NCBI RefSeq assembly: GCF_002352765.1
Contig: NZ_KZ293963.1
Span: forward strand, 1,014,368-1,078,367
Reading direction: 5' to 3'
Source of the DNA: Alteribacter populi
GTDB taxonomy: Bacteria > Bacillota > Bacilli > Bacillales > Salisediminibacteriaceae
Length of the DNA: 64,000 nucleotides
Each line of letters starts with the position of its first letter. The first letter of the stretch is position 1. Under the pieces are notes generated by a model. It ran no database searches and was not told the DNA's origin. It saw only the letters and a list, made by a program, of their open reading frames with translations. The translations under genes were made by a program, and so were the position numbers. Positions 32,617 through 41,398 of this stretch are shown here, piece after piece.

Positions 32617-35600
32617 TTAGTTGCTTCCGACCAAGGCTTCCGTTTCTTCTAATCTGACAGAAACCAGTTTTGACACCCCTGACTCCTGCATTGTAACGCC
32701 GTACAATACATCAGCTTCTTCCATCGTCCCTTTACGGTGAGTAACTACGATAAATTGTGTCTTTTTACTGAACTCTTTTAAATATTGGGCAAAGCGAGCC
32801 ACATTCGCATCATCCAATGCTGCTTCAACTTCATCTAATACACAGAAAGGGACCGGACGAACTTGCAAGATGGAAAATAGTAAAGCAATTGCTGTAAGAG
32901 CGCGTTCGCCACCAGATAACAGACCAAGGTTTTGCAGTTTTTTCCCAGGTGGTTGCGCGACGATCTCTACTCCTGTCATCAACAAGTCTTCTGGATTAGT
33001 TAAAACGAGATCGGCTTTTCCTCCTCCAAATAATTCTACAAAGACGTGCCTGAAATGAGTCTGAATCTGTTCAAACGTCTCTTTAAAACGCCGGACCATT
33101 TCTTCATCCATTTCTTCAATCACTTGAAGAAGGGTCGATTTGGCCATTTCGAGATCTTCCTTCTGCTCATTCAAGAAGTCATAGCGTTCTTTTACGCGCT
33201 CATACTCCTCAATGGCCCCAACATTTACAGTTCCTAATTCATCAATGGCTAGTTTAATTAGCTTTACTCTCGTTCTCGCCTCATCGATTGTCAAGCTGAG
33301 CGGGTAATTTGTCTTTGCTCCCTCAAAGGTCAGTTCATACTCCCCTTCAAGTTTATTAAGCCGATTTTCCAGCTCCACATCGGTTCGGTTCACAAGCACT
33401 TCAGTTTCATGAACGGCATTTGACATTTGCGTTAATAGACGTTTTTGCTCCTTTAGTTCGGTTTCGGTGTCGTCATGATCTTGCTGAAGCGATAAGCGAG
33501 CTGATTTTCTCTTAGAAATAAGCTGGATCGTCCGTTCTTTTTCCACTTTTCGTTTAGCTATGACTTCCTCCAATGTTTCACCGTCATCCGCTTGCGAATC
33601 GATCTCCCGTTTTAACTGACTGTATTCTTCTTCGCGATAGGTTAAATCCTTTACTACAGAATTATAGGACGTTTGCAGTTGTTCCAGCGTCTGCTCCATA
33701 TAGTGGAGCTGCTCTTTTTCTTTCGTTTCCTTAATTCTCTTTTCTGTAATTTCTTGTGAAAGACTGTCTTTCGAAATAGCTTGCTCCGCTTTTTGCTGTG
33801 TCAATCTCTCAATGTCATTGTTTAACTGATCCGTTTTCATTGACGATTGCTTAATTTGCTCTTCTAATTCTTCTAGACGTGACTCTTTTTCTTTTCGCTC
33901 ACGATCAAATTCTTCTTTTTCCTGGTCATAGATACGTAGCCGATCATTTAAGTTCCCGATGGCAAGCTGCAGCTCTTTTGTGTTGCCTTTTTCTTCTTGT
34001 TCTTGTTCTCTAAGAGATTCCCCTTTTTTACGAAGGTCTTCTCTTTCTTGTTCTAATTGGGTGAGGAGTTGTTTTTTCGCTTTAACCTCTTGTTTAACTT
34101 TTTCGGCATCATTTTCCAAACGTTCGAGTTTTTCAGCAATGCGAGCTAGTTCCTGTTGTCTTCCGAGAAGCTGTGATTTCTTTTGCTTCATACTCCCACC
34201 AGTCATCGCGCCCCCAGGATTAATCACATCTCCTTCTAGTGTGACAATCCGGTAGCGATAACGAATATGTTTCGCGATTGTATTGGCATGCTTTAAATCT
34301 TCAGCAATAATCACTTGACCAAGAATTTGAGCTACGACGTTCTCGTATTTCCTGTCAAACGATACGAGGTCTTTCGCTACTCCGACAAATCCAGGTAAAG
34401 TCTTAAGGCTATTTAAGTCCGAGGGTGCTAAAAAACGGCCTTTGATTACATCAATCGGTAAAAATGTCGCCCGCCCTAACCGGCGCTGCTTTAAAAAAGA
34501 AATCGCTTTTCGTCCGGTTGATTCATCTTCTACAACAACGTGCTGTTGCACAGCTCCTAATGCAATATCAAGAGCGATTTCATGCTCTTTTTTCACATCA
34601 ATAAGTTCTGCAACCGCTCCTTTAATACCAGGGAATTGCCGGTCGCGTTCTTTTAAAATTTCCTTGACGCCTTGAAAAAAACCTGAATAGTCGTTTTGCA
34701 TGTCTTCAATAAACTCTTTTTTGGAGCGAAGTTGCTCCACATGCCGATAAGCTTCATATAGAAAAGTTTCCTTCTTCCTATATTCCTGTTCCGCTTGTTG
34801 AGCCTGTGTGCTCTTTTTACGATAGGCAGCCACACATTGATCAATGTCATCTTTCACATTGACGTATGTTTTTTCATGATCCGCTTGTGCTTTTGTAAGT
34901 TCATGCCTCTTTTCTAACAGGCCACTGTTCTCTCGCTCAAGGCGCTCTTCTTTAAACTGCTGCTTTTCTAGCTGCTCAGCGAGATAACGTTTTTCATTTT
35001 TAAAGGAAGCAGCTTCATTTAAAAATTCTATGTATTCACTTTTAAGGGACTCGATACGGTCTTCTGTGCTTTCTGATAAAGATTGAAACACTTCTTCTTG
35101 CTGTTCCAAAGCCTCTCTCGTCTGTTTTAGACGTTGCCTTGAGTCGTTAACCGTTTGTTTTTGAGTTTGTAATTCATGCTCTAACTGCGCTTTTTTTTCT
35201 TTTAATTCTTCCATCTCTTCGACAAACTGTTCACGATTTTTCAAGAAGTTTTTCTTTCGTTCTTTCCAGACTTGCTTTTGTCCTTCTTGCTTTTCGAGTT
35301 CTTCACTTGTTGATAAGAGCATATCTTGTAATTCCTGAATCGATTCGTCAATGGCGTGCATATCACTTCGAAACTGCTCTATAGCTTTTTCTTGTTCGCC
35401 CACTTTACTAGACAATACGTGTTTTTTTTCGCGGTACACTTCTAGGTTTTCTTTTTCGCCCGTCCATTTTTCATGAAGTTGTTCGATTTCCTTAACAATC
35501 AATCCAACTTCAAAATCTTTCAGCTCTGCTTTTTTTTCAAGAAACTCTGTTGCTACAGAAGCCTGTTCTCTAAGTGGCTCAATCTGGTCATGGAGCTCAT

Positions 35601-36186
35601 GGAGGATATCATCAACTCGATTCAAGTTGTCCTGGGTTTCAGTGAGTTTTTTCTCTGATTTAAGTTTACGGTTTTTATATTTGAGAACGCCCGCAGCTTC
35701 TTCGAAAATTTTTCGCCTTTCTTCAGCTTTACTGCTTAGAATTTCTTCGACCTTTCCTTGTCCTATTATGGAAAAGGCTTCTTTTCCAAGACCCGAATCC
35801 ATAAACAAGTCGACTATATCTTTTAACCGGCATGGTTGGTTATTAATCAAGTATTCACTTTCTCCTGATCGATAAACTCGCCTTGTGACACTTACTTCAC
35901 TGTAATCAATCGCTAAATGCTGATTTTCATTATTTAAGGTTAGTGTTATTTCTGCCATATTTAATGGTTTTCGTGATTCGCTTCCAGAAAAAATGATATC
36001 TTCCATTTTTCCTCCACGAAGGTTTTTGGCTGATTGCTCACCCAGTACCCAGCGAATCCCATCTGATATATTACTTTTACCGCTTCCGTTTGGACCGACC
36101 ACTGCGGTCACACCAGAAACAAAATCAATCGATAACTGGTCAGCAAATGACTTAAAGCCGACTAGATCGAGACGTTTAAGGAACAA
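32617..36186 (-). CDS. smc: Chromosome segregation ATPase SMC
   Basis: 1189 residues when started at the TTG (36184-36186), giving MFLKRLDLVGFKSFA as in Bacillus subtilis and a six-base distance from GAGGTGG; the ATG two codons earlier abuts that site. SMC dimers with ScpAB organise and separate chromosomes. Walker A VGPNGSGKSN (about 30-39), long coiled coils (170-500 and 670-1010), the hinge (about 510-660, GAVAELIDVKKEHEIALDIA), signature LLSGGERALTAIALL and Walker B FCVLDEVEAALDDANV near the C-terminus. Confidence 0.99.
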   Translation of the reverse strand: MFLKRLDLVGFKSFADQLSIDFVSGVTAVVGPNGSGKSNISDGIRWVLGEQSAKNLRGGKMEDIIFSGSESRKPLNMAEITLTLNNENQHLAIDYSEVSVTRRVYRSGESEYLINNQPCRLKDIVDLFMDSGLGKEAFSIIGQGKVEEILSSKAEERRKIFEEAAGVLKYKNRKLKSEKKLTETQDNLNRVDDILHELHDQIEPLREQASVATEFLEKKAELKDFEVGLIVKEIEQLHEKWTGEKENLEVYREKKHVLSSKVGEQEKAIEQFRSDMHAIDESIQELQDMLLSTSEELEKQEGQKQVWKERKKNFLKNREQFVEEMEELKEKKAQLEHELQTQKQTVNDSRQRLKQTREALEQQEEVFQSLSESTEDRIESLKSEYIEFLNEAASFKNEKRYLAEQLEKQQFKEERLERENSGLLEKRHELTKAQADHEKTYVNVKDDIDQCVAAYRKKSTQAQQAEQEYRKKETFLYEAYRHVEQLRSKKEFIEDMQNDYSGFFQGVKEILKERDRQFPGIKGAVAELIDVKKEHEIALDIALGAVQQHVVVEDESTGRKAISFLKQRRLGRATFLPIDVIKGRFLAPSDLNSLKTLPGFVGVAKDLVSFDRKYENVVAQILGQVIIAEDLKHANTIAKHIRYRYRIVTLEGDVINPGGAMTGGSMKQKKSQLLGRQQELARIAEKLERLENDAEKVKQEVKAKKQLLTQLEQEREDLRKKGESLREQEQEEKGNTKELQLAIGNLNDRLRIYDQEKEEFDRERKEKESRLEELEEQIKQSSMKTDQLNNDIERLTQQKAEQAISKDSLSQEITEKRIKETKEKEQLHYMEQTLEQLQTSYNSVVKDLTYREEEYSQLKREIDSQADDGETLEEVIAKRKVEKERTIQLISKRKSARLSLQQDHDDTETELKEQKRLLTQMSNAVHETEVLVNRTDVELENRLNKLEGEYELTFEGAKTNYPLSLTIDEARTRVKLIKLAIDELGTVNVGAIEEYERVKERYDFLNEQKEDLEMAKSTLLQVIEEMDEEMVRRFKETFEQIQTHFRHVFVELFGGGKADLVLTNPEDLLMTGVEIVAQPPGKKLQNLGLLSGGERALTAIALLFSILQVRPVPFCVLDEVEAALDDANVARFAQYLKEFSKKTQFIVVTHRKGTMEEADVLYGVTMQESGVSKLVSVRLEETEALVGSN

Positions 36187-36289
36187 TGCCATCCACCTCA
36201 TTTATTTATTCCATCATCGACGAGGGGTTTTTTTCGTCTGAACCCATCTATTCTACCATAAAGACTTTATAATTTGGAATGAACGATAA

Positions 36290-36411
36290 GGCTTTCTTTT
36301 TAAAGTTTGTTGCTTTTTATTGATGAGTCCGAGGAGCGAAAAGCGGCAACTCCAGTGGAATTGAACGGTAATCTTATCTTATCAAAAAGCAACAATCATA
36401 AAGATGGGTGG
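36290..36411. repeat. MITE-like element, family A, between smc and the DUF1128 gene
   Basis: The left end GGCTTTCTTTTTAAAGTTTG and the right end, which on the minus strand reads CACCCATCTTTATGATTGTT, both continue into TTGC(TTTTT), like the other family A copies. Inside is GGAGCGAAAAGCGGCAACTC, related to the GC-rich arms in the 13.5-kb copy. About 122 bp, no coding capacity. Confidence 0.5.
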
Positions 36412-36473
36412 TCAAATTTATGAACCGTGTTAAAATAAAGAAATAAGACGATGGAATAGGAAAGGATGACACA

Positions 36474-36695
36474 ATGAATTTAGATCAGAAGACCGAAGAA
36501 AACATTAACTTTATGCTAGATGAAATTAAAGATAAGTTACAAATCGTTAATGCTAGCGCGATTAAAGCGAAAGACTTTGATCTCAATAAATATGATGATT
36601 TGCAGGACATCCACGCTCACGTGATGAAAAAGGACAACTTTAGCGTGAATGAAATGGATGCAATTGTATCCGAGCTTGGTCAAATGAGAAAATAA
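36474..36695 (+). CDS. DUF1128 family protein (YfkK-like)
   Basis: 73 residues, ATG with AAAGGATG upstream. The acidic all-helical sequence (ENINFMLDEIKDKLQIVNAS, SVNEMDAIVSELGQMRK) fits DUF1128, represented in Bacillus by YfkK; function unknown. It is on the plus strand between rnc and smc, which are normally adjacent, and has its own terminator, so it is an insertion into the cluster. Confidence 0.8.
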   Translation: MNLDQKTEENINFMLDEIKDKLQIVNASAIKAKDFDLNKYDDLQDIHAHVMKKDNFSVNEMDAIVSELGQMRK

Positions 36696-36705
36696 TAAGC
36701 CAGAC

Positions 36706-36738
36706 AAAACGCCCTTTCAAAAGCGAGGGGCGTTTTTT
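36706..36738 (+). terminator. Terminator downstream of the DUF1128 gene
   Basis: AAAACGCCC and GGGCGTTTT with a 13-base loop and a seven-T tail on the plus strand; the A-run on the other side makes it usable by rnc transcripts too. Confidence 0.85.
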
Positions 36739-36866
36739 TATTTTTTGCACCTGGAGCTAGACACAGAAACGTAGACTTTTATACTTTAACTCTTAAAAAA
36801 ATTATTCACACTCTTAAGACTGGTAAACGAAAAAGCCGACCCTATTTGAGCCGACTTCGATTGTTT

Positions 36867-37640
36867 CTACTTATTTTCTTTCGTAAGTTTCTCTAATGCT
36901 TTTTGTGCCGCATGCTGTTCGGCTTCTTTTTTTGAGCGGCCAGTGCCATTACCTAATTTTTCTTCTTCCAGCCATACTTCACTTACAAATTCACGACAAT
37001 GGGCAGGACCCCGTTCTTGAACAATCCGATATTGCACTTGTCCATGGTCTTCTCTCTGGATGTATTCTTGAAGCTGGCTTTTAAAATCCATCATGTGTGA
37101 GAAGGCGCCTTCTTTCACTTTTGGATAGACATTCGCTTCTAAAAATTGATAAACCGCTTCTAAACCCTGATCTAAATATAGTGCGCCTACAAAGGATTCA
37201 AACACATCCGCTAAAAGAGCTGAGCGAGTTCTGCCTCCCGTCATTTCTTCTCCTTTACCGAGGAGAACATACTCCCCAAACGAAAGCTCTCCTGCGAACT
37301 TTGCTAGAGAAGGCTCACAAACGATAGCAGCTCTGAGTTTGGTCATCTCTCCTTCGCTCATTGCGTCAAAGGTCTTATATAAGAATTGTGAGATGGCCAA
37401 TTCCAAAACTGCATCGCCAAGAAATTCAAGTCGCTCGTTGTCATCGTAAGGACGAATACGATGTTCGTTTACATATGATGAATGAGTAAATGCTTGGATG
37501 AATAAGTCCTCGTTATTAAAGTCAAAGCCTAACGAGCGTAGAAATTCCTTGTATTTCGTCTTTTGTGCTTTTGTTATTTGTATTTTCTTTTGTTGTCGTT
37601 TTAATCCTTTTCTACGGACCTTTCGTGACGACTGTTGCAT
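36867..37640 (-). CDS. rnc: Ribonuclease III
   Basis: 257 residues from the ATG at 37638-37640, with a purine-rich GATGGGGG five bases upstream; the frame can extend to 37667. It processes rRNA and double-stranded RNA. The signature ERLEFLGDAVLELAISQFL (about 66-84) holds the catalytic acids, and a C-terminal dsRBD (about 180-255) ends in GRSKKEAEQHAAQKALEKL. The N-terminal basic extension is typical of Bacillus. Confidence 0.99.
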   Translation of the reverse strand: MQQSSRKVRRKGLKRQQKKIQITKAQKTKYKEFLRSLGFDFNNEDLFIQAFTHSSYVNEHRIRPYDDNERLEFLGDAVLELAISQFLYKTFDAMSEGEMTKLRAAIVCEPSLAKFAGELSFGEYVLLGKGEEMTGGRTRSALLADVFESFVGALYLDQGLEAVYQFLEANVYPKVKEGAFSHMMDFKSQLQEYIQREDHGQVQYRIVQERGPAHCREFVSEVWLEEEKLGNGTGRSKKEAEQHAAQKALEKLTKENK

Positions 37641-37699
37641 GAGAACCCCCATCATTTCTAAGTGCATGTTGGAATTTGTCTTCCTACCATTTCAATTTA

Positions 37700-37741
37700 C
37701 GAAAGCCCAAGCTCTTAATAAGTAAGAAGGCTCAGGCTTTC
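37700..37741 (-). terminator. Hairpin between acpP and rnc
   Basis: GAAAGCCTGAGC and GCTTGGGCTTTC pair around a long loop. No good T-run follows, so it may be an attenuator or mRNA-stability element. Confidence 0.4.
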
Positions 37742-37753
37742 AAAGTTTATGCA

Positions 37754-37987
37754 CTATTGTTGATTATCTATGTAATTAATAACATCACCAACAGTAGCGA
37801 TTTTTTCAGCATCTTCATCGGAAATTTCCAAGTCGAATTCGTCTTCAAGTTCCATAACGAGTTCAACAACATCCAAGGAGTCTGCACCTAAGTCTTCTTT
37901 AAACGTAGCCTCAGGCTTTACTTCTGATTCGTCTACTCCTAGACGCTCAGAAACGATTTTGGCGATTCGATCAATTGTAGCTGCCAT
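37754..37987 (-). CDS. acpP: Acyl carrier protein
   Basis: 77 residues from the ATG at 37985-37987 with GGAGGTG upstream. It carries acyl chains on 4'-phosphopantetheine at Ser37 in GADSLDVVELVMELED. Four-helix, strongly acidic. Last of the fapR-plsX-fabD-fabG-acpP operon. Confidence 0.99.
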   Translation of the reverse strand: MAATIDRIAKIVSERLGVDESEVKPEATFKEDLGADSLDVVELVMELEDEFDLEISDEDAEKIATVGDVINYIDNQQ

Positions 37988-38044
37988 ATGTTTCACCTCC
38001 TCTCAGTTATTATAGGATAATCCGGTTAAAAAAACTAGCACAGA

Positions 38045-38788
38045 TTACATTACCATGCCACCATCGACATGAAGTGTCTGACCAGTCATATAGGAAGCAG
38101 CATCACTTGCTAGAAAGTTTACCACTCCAGCGACTTGAGAAGCAGAACCTAATTTACCTAATGGGATCTGTTGCAGCATCGTTTCTTTCATTTCCGCCGA
38201 TAGAGCATCTGTCATATCGGTTTCAATAAATCCTGGAGCTACAGCGTTTACGTTAATGTTACGGTTTGCCAGCTCACGTGCCAGTGATTTTGTTAATCCA
38301 ATAACCCCAGCTTTGCTTGCTACATAATTTGCTTGACCGGCATTCCCGAGCACACCAACGACAGAGGAAATATTAATTATTCTGCCATAACGCTGCTTCA
38401 TCATTTGACGAGTAACCGCTTTAGAGCAATTGAACACTCCTTTTAAGTTCGTGTCAATGACAGCATCAAAATCTTCCTCTTTCATTCTCATAACAAGCCC
38501 GTCCTTTGTAATACCTGCGTTATTCACGAGGATTTCCAAGGAACCGAATTCAGCTAATACGACTTTCACCATATCCTGGACATCTTTTCCATCTGCAACA
38601 TTTGCCTGAACAGTGATGGCTTTAACACCATAAGATTCACATTCTCTTGCGACATCAAGAGCTCGCTGTTCATTTCCAGCGTAGTTGATCGCTACGTTCG
38701 CTCCGTTTTTAGCTAAATGGATAGCAATTTCCCTACCGATGCCACGTGACGCCCCCGTTACGAGTGCGGATTGTCCTTCAAATAACAT
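38045..38788 (-). CDS. fabG: 3-oxoacyl-[ACP] reductase FabG
   Basis: 247 residues. NADPH-dependent short-chain dehydrogenase of fatty-acid elongation. TGASRGIGREIA (about 10-21), NNAGIT (about 88) and the Ser-Tyr-Lys triad in ISSVVGVLGNAGQANYVASK (about 139-158). It begins immediately after fabD. Confidence 0.99.
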   Translation of the reverse strand: MLFEGQSALVTGASRGIGREIAIHLAKNGANVAINYAGNEQRALDVARECESYGVKAITVQANVADGKDVQDMVKVVLAEFGSLEILVNNAGITKDGLVMRMKEEDFDAVIDTNLKGVFNCSKAVTRQMMKQRYGRIINISSVVGVLGNAGQANYVASKAGVIGLTKSLARELANRNINVNAVAPGFIETDMTDALSAEMKETMLQQIPLGKLGSASQVAGVVNFLASDAASYMTGQTLHVDGGMVM

Positions 38789-39733
38789 TTAGTTATCCTC
38801 CTTTAATTTCACCAACGCTTGATCTAATGTCTCTTCATCAAAAACCGGGAGTACCTTCGCACGACGATGAACTTTTTTTACGAGTCCACTCAAGACTTTC
38901 CCCGGACCTACTTCGATGAATGTATCAACACCTTTTTCTACGAGCGTTTTAATCGTGTCTTCCCATAGAACCGGAGAGTAAATTTGCTCATAAAGAAGTG
39001 TTTGAATGTCTGCTTTATCATAAACAGGTTTTGCTGTTACATTCGCAACGACATTCATGTTCGGTTCTCTAACAGATAAGTTATGTAGCGTTTCCTGCAT
39101 TTTTTCTGCTGCAGGTTTCATTAAGCTCGAATGAAACGGTCCACTGACGTTTAGTGGCAGCACACGTTTAGCACCTGCTTCCTTTAACTGTTCGGATGCA
39201 GCCTTCACACCTTCTGCAGAGCCTGAAATAACAATTTGACCTGGGCAGTTATAGTTTGCCGGTTCCACGACACCTGTTGAATGGGAAATGTCTTTTGTTA
39301 AACGATCCAGCTCCTCTCTTTGAATCCCGAGGACAGCAGCCATTGTCCCTTGCCCTTGTGGTACCGCTTCTTCCATCAATTGTCCGCGCTTTCTAACTGC
39401 GACGCAAGCTTCCTTAAAACGTAGTGCTTCAGCTGCTACTAATGCCGAATATTCTCCAAGACTGTGTCCAGCTGCAAAGTGTGCTTCCACTCCTTGTGCT
39501 TTTAACACTTGCCAAATGGCGGTGCTTGCTGTTAATAGAGCAGGCTGTGTATTTTCGGTCCGTTTTAATTCTTCTTCTGTTCCTTCAAATATGAGATTCG
39601 CTAATGAAAAATTCAAAGCCTCATCTGCTTGTTTAAATACATCCATTGCTTCTGGATATTTATCAGCCAACTGTTTTCCCATTCCGATTTGCTGGGAACC
39701 TTGTCCTGGAAATAGAAGAGCAACTTTACTCAT
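38789..39733 (-). CDS. fabD: Malonyl-CoA:ACP transacylase FabD
   Basis: 314 residues. It loads malonyl groups onto ACP. FPGQGSQQIGMG (about 8-19), the nucleophile elbow GHSLGEYSAL (Ser about 92) and the conserved LPLNVSGPFHSSLM (His about 205) are present. It is 17 bp after plsX. Confidence 0.99.
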   Translation of the reverse strand: MSKVALLFPGQGSQQIGMGKQLADKYPEAMDVFKQADEALNFSLANLIFEGTEEELKRTENTQPALLTASTAIWQVLKAQGVEAHFAAGHSLGEYSALVAAEALRFKEACVAVRKRGQLMEEAVPQGQGTMAAVLGIQREELDRLTKDISHSTGVVEPANYNCPGQIVISGSAEGVKAASEQLKEAGAKRVLPLNVSGPFHSSLMKPAAEKMQETLHNLSVREPNMNVVANVTAKPVYDKADIQTLLYEQIYSPVLWEDTIKTLVEKGVDTFIEVGPGKVLSGLVKKVHRRAKVLPVFDEETLDQALVKLKEDN

Positions 39734-39750
39734 GATAATTCCACTCCTAT

Positions 39751-40734
39751 CTATTTGATTTCTGACGTAATAAGATCAACAACTTTTTCTTCGTGCATCG
39801 TTTTTGCCTGGCGAATAGCACTGAAAATCCCCTGAGAATCTGAAGATCCATGTGCTTTAATAACAGGAGAACGAAGACCAAACAAGCCAGCCCCACCATA
39901 TTCAGCGTAATCCAGCTTTTGCTTTATTTGTTTAAAGGATGGTTTAAGTACTCCGGCTGCCAGCTTATTTTTAAATGAAGAGGTGAGTTCGTCTTTTAAC
40001 AAAGAAAACATCGAAAGTGCGGTTCCTTCGATCGATTTTAAAACGAGATTCCCTGAAAAACCATCACAAACGACAACATCAGCAGCGCCATTTAAAAGGT
40101 CTCTTGCTTCTACATTTCCAACAAAATCAACGGGAAGATCTTGATCTTGGAGCTGCTGGTAAACTTGCTTCGTCAAATCATTTCCTTTCCCAGCTTCCGT
40201 TCCCACGTTTAAAAGCCCGACGCGAGGAGTAGAAATGTTGCGGACTTTTTGCATATAAATGCTCCCCATTACCGCATATTGTACAAGGTGAGTGGGTTTA
40301 GCATCCATGTTTGCTCCGACATCTAATAATAAGAAGCCCTCTCCTCCCAAGGTTGGAAGCATCGGAGACAAAGCCGGGCGTTCAATCCCTTTAATCCGCC
40401 CGACCACTAACAAGCCAGCTGTCATGTAAGCCCCTGTATTCCCTGCAGAAATACAAGCATCCGCATTTCCATTCTTCACTTCTTGAACTGCTCTTACCAT
40501 CGAAGAGTTTTTCTTTCTTCTAACTGCACGGACGGGAGAGTCGTCACTTGAAATAACTTCGTCTGTATGTATAACCGTTAGACGATTCATTCCTTTTGAA
40601 TATTGCTTGATTTGGTCCTCATTACCAAACAATACAATTTCTAAATCTTGATATTGGGTTAAGGCTTTCTCAGCACCTTCCACGACTGCTTGAGGTGCAT
40701 GATCTCCACCCATCGCATCAATGGCAAGTTTCAT
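39751..40734 (-). CDS. plsX: Phosphate acyltransferase PlsX
   Basis: 327 residues. It converts acyl-ACP to acyl-phosphate for PlsY. The N-terminus MKLAIDAMGGDHAP and the GSSDSQGIFSAIRQA C-terminal segment are conserved. It follows fapR by 4 bp and is expected to be FapR-controlled. Confidence 0.99.
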   Translation of the reverse strand: MKLAIDAMGGDHAPQAVVEGAEKALTQYQDLEIVLFGNEDQIKQYSKGMNRLTVIHTDEVISSDDSPVRAVRRKKNSSMVRAVQEVKNGNADACISAGNTGAYMTAGLLVVGRIKGIERPALSPMLPTLGGEGFLLLDVGANMDAKPTHLVQYAVMGSIYMQKVRNISTPRVGLLNVGTEAGKGNDLTKQVYQQLQDQDLPVDFVGNVEARDLLNGAADVVVCDGFSGNLVLKSIEGTALSMFSLLKDELTSSFKNKLAAGVLKPSFKQIKQKLDYAEYGGAGLFGLRSPVIKAHGSSDSQGIFSAIRQAKTMHEEKVVDLITSEIK

Positions 40735-40738
40735 AATT

Positions 40739-41308
40739 TCAACCTTCTTTCTCTACATGGTCTTGCCTGAACATTGCAAATTCACCTGTGAATACAAGCT
40801 CTTGCTCCACATAGCTGTTGACTTTGACATAGGTGCGGTCATTTTGTATGTCAGACACCGAGGCTTTCGCAATGACTCTTTCTCCTATTTTCACCTGCCG
40901 TTTAAAAGAGACATTTGCTTTTGCCGTTAATGCCAGTTCATCGTCAATGATCGCGACCGCTAATGAGTTCGCCTGGGCAAACAAATGATGACCTCTGGCA
41001 ATACCGGTCCTTGAAAAAACATGCTCTTCAGCAATATCGAGTATCGAGATGGCATGCTTGTCTAATTCCAAGTCGACCATTTCGCCAATGACTTCTTCAA
41101 GCTGCAGTGCTTTTACCGTATCATATTGCTTCTTGGCCACGTGCTTAATGCGTTCTCGCACTTCAGGAATGTTCATCTCTAATCGATCAAGCCGTATCGT
41201 TTGAACGCTCACTTGGAAAAAACCGGCGAGCGCTTCATCCGTAATAAACGGATTGTCGTCGATTTTTTCTTTAAGCTGAGGCTGACGTTGTTTTTTTGAT
41301 AGCTTCAC
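40739..41308 (-). CDS. fapR: Malonyl-CoA-responsive repressor FapR
   Basis: 189 residues. FapR represses fatty-acid and phospholipid genes until malonyl-CoA binds. N-terminal helix-turn-helix (about 20-45: ITDEALAGFFQVSVQTIRLDRL) and C-terminal hotdog fold (about 75-185: HHLFAQANSLAVAIID). An operator-like palindrome overlaps its promoter, so it is probably autoregulated. Confidence 0.98.
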   Translation of the reverse strand: MKLSKKQRQPQLKEKIDDNPFITDEALAGFFQVSVQTIRLDRLEMNIPEVRERIKHVAKKQYDTVKALQLEEVIGEMVDLELDKHAISILDIAEEHVFSRTGIARGHHLFAQANSLAVAIIDDELALTAKANVSFKRQVKIGERVIAKASVSDIQNDRTYVKVNSYVEQELVFTGEFAMFRQDHVEKEG

Positions 41309-41330
41309 TACGAATCACTTCCACGCTTCT

Positions 41331-41350
41331 ATGACTAGGTACTAATAGTA
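41331..41350 (-). promoter_or_regulatory. FapR operator
   Basis: The minus strand reads TACTATTAGTACCTAGTCAT, containing TTAGTACCT, the conserved half of the FapR box, followed by a weaker inverted half. It lies just downstream of the -10 of the fapR promoter, where bound FapR would block initiation. Confidence 0.75.
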
Positions 41351-41378
41351 GTATATAATTGCAGCCTTTATATTTCAA
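41350..41378 (-). promoter_or_regulatory. Sigma-A promoter of the fapR operon
   Basis: TTGAAA (41373-41378), a 17-base spacer and TATACT (41350-41355), about 42 bases upstream of the fapR ATG and abutting the FapR operator. Confidence 0.75.
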
Positions 41379-41398
41379 TCAAAAATCATCTTCTCTTG

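Noticed and set aside
36326..36350. Hammerhead-ribozyme-like string TTGATGAGTCC...GCGAAA between smc and the DUF1128 gene
   Set aside because: The core should read CTGATGA and stem II here would have only a two-base loop; no stem I/III pairing with a cleavage site was found. The string is better explained by the GC-rich repeat inside a family A element.
36842..36866. Terminator for rnc made of GTCGGCT repeats
   Set aside because: The two copies are direct, not inverted, so they cannot form the stem.
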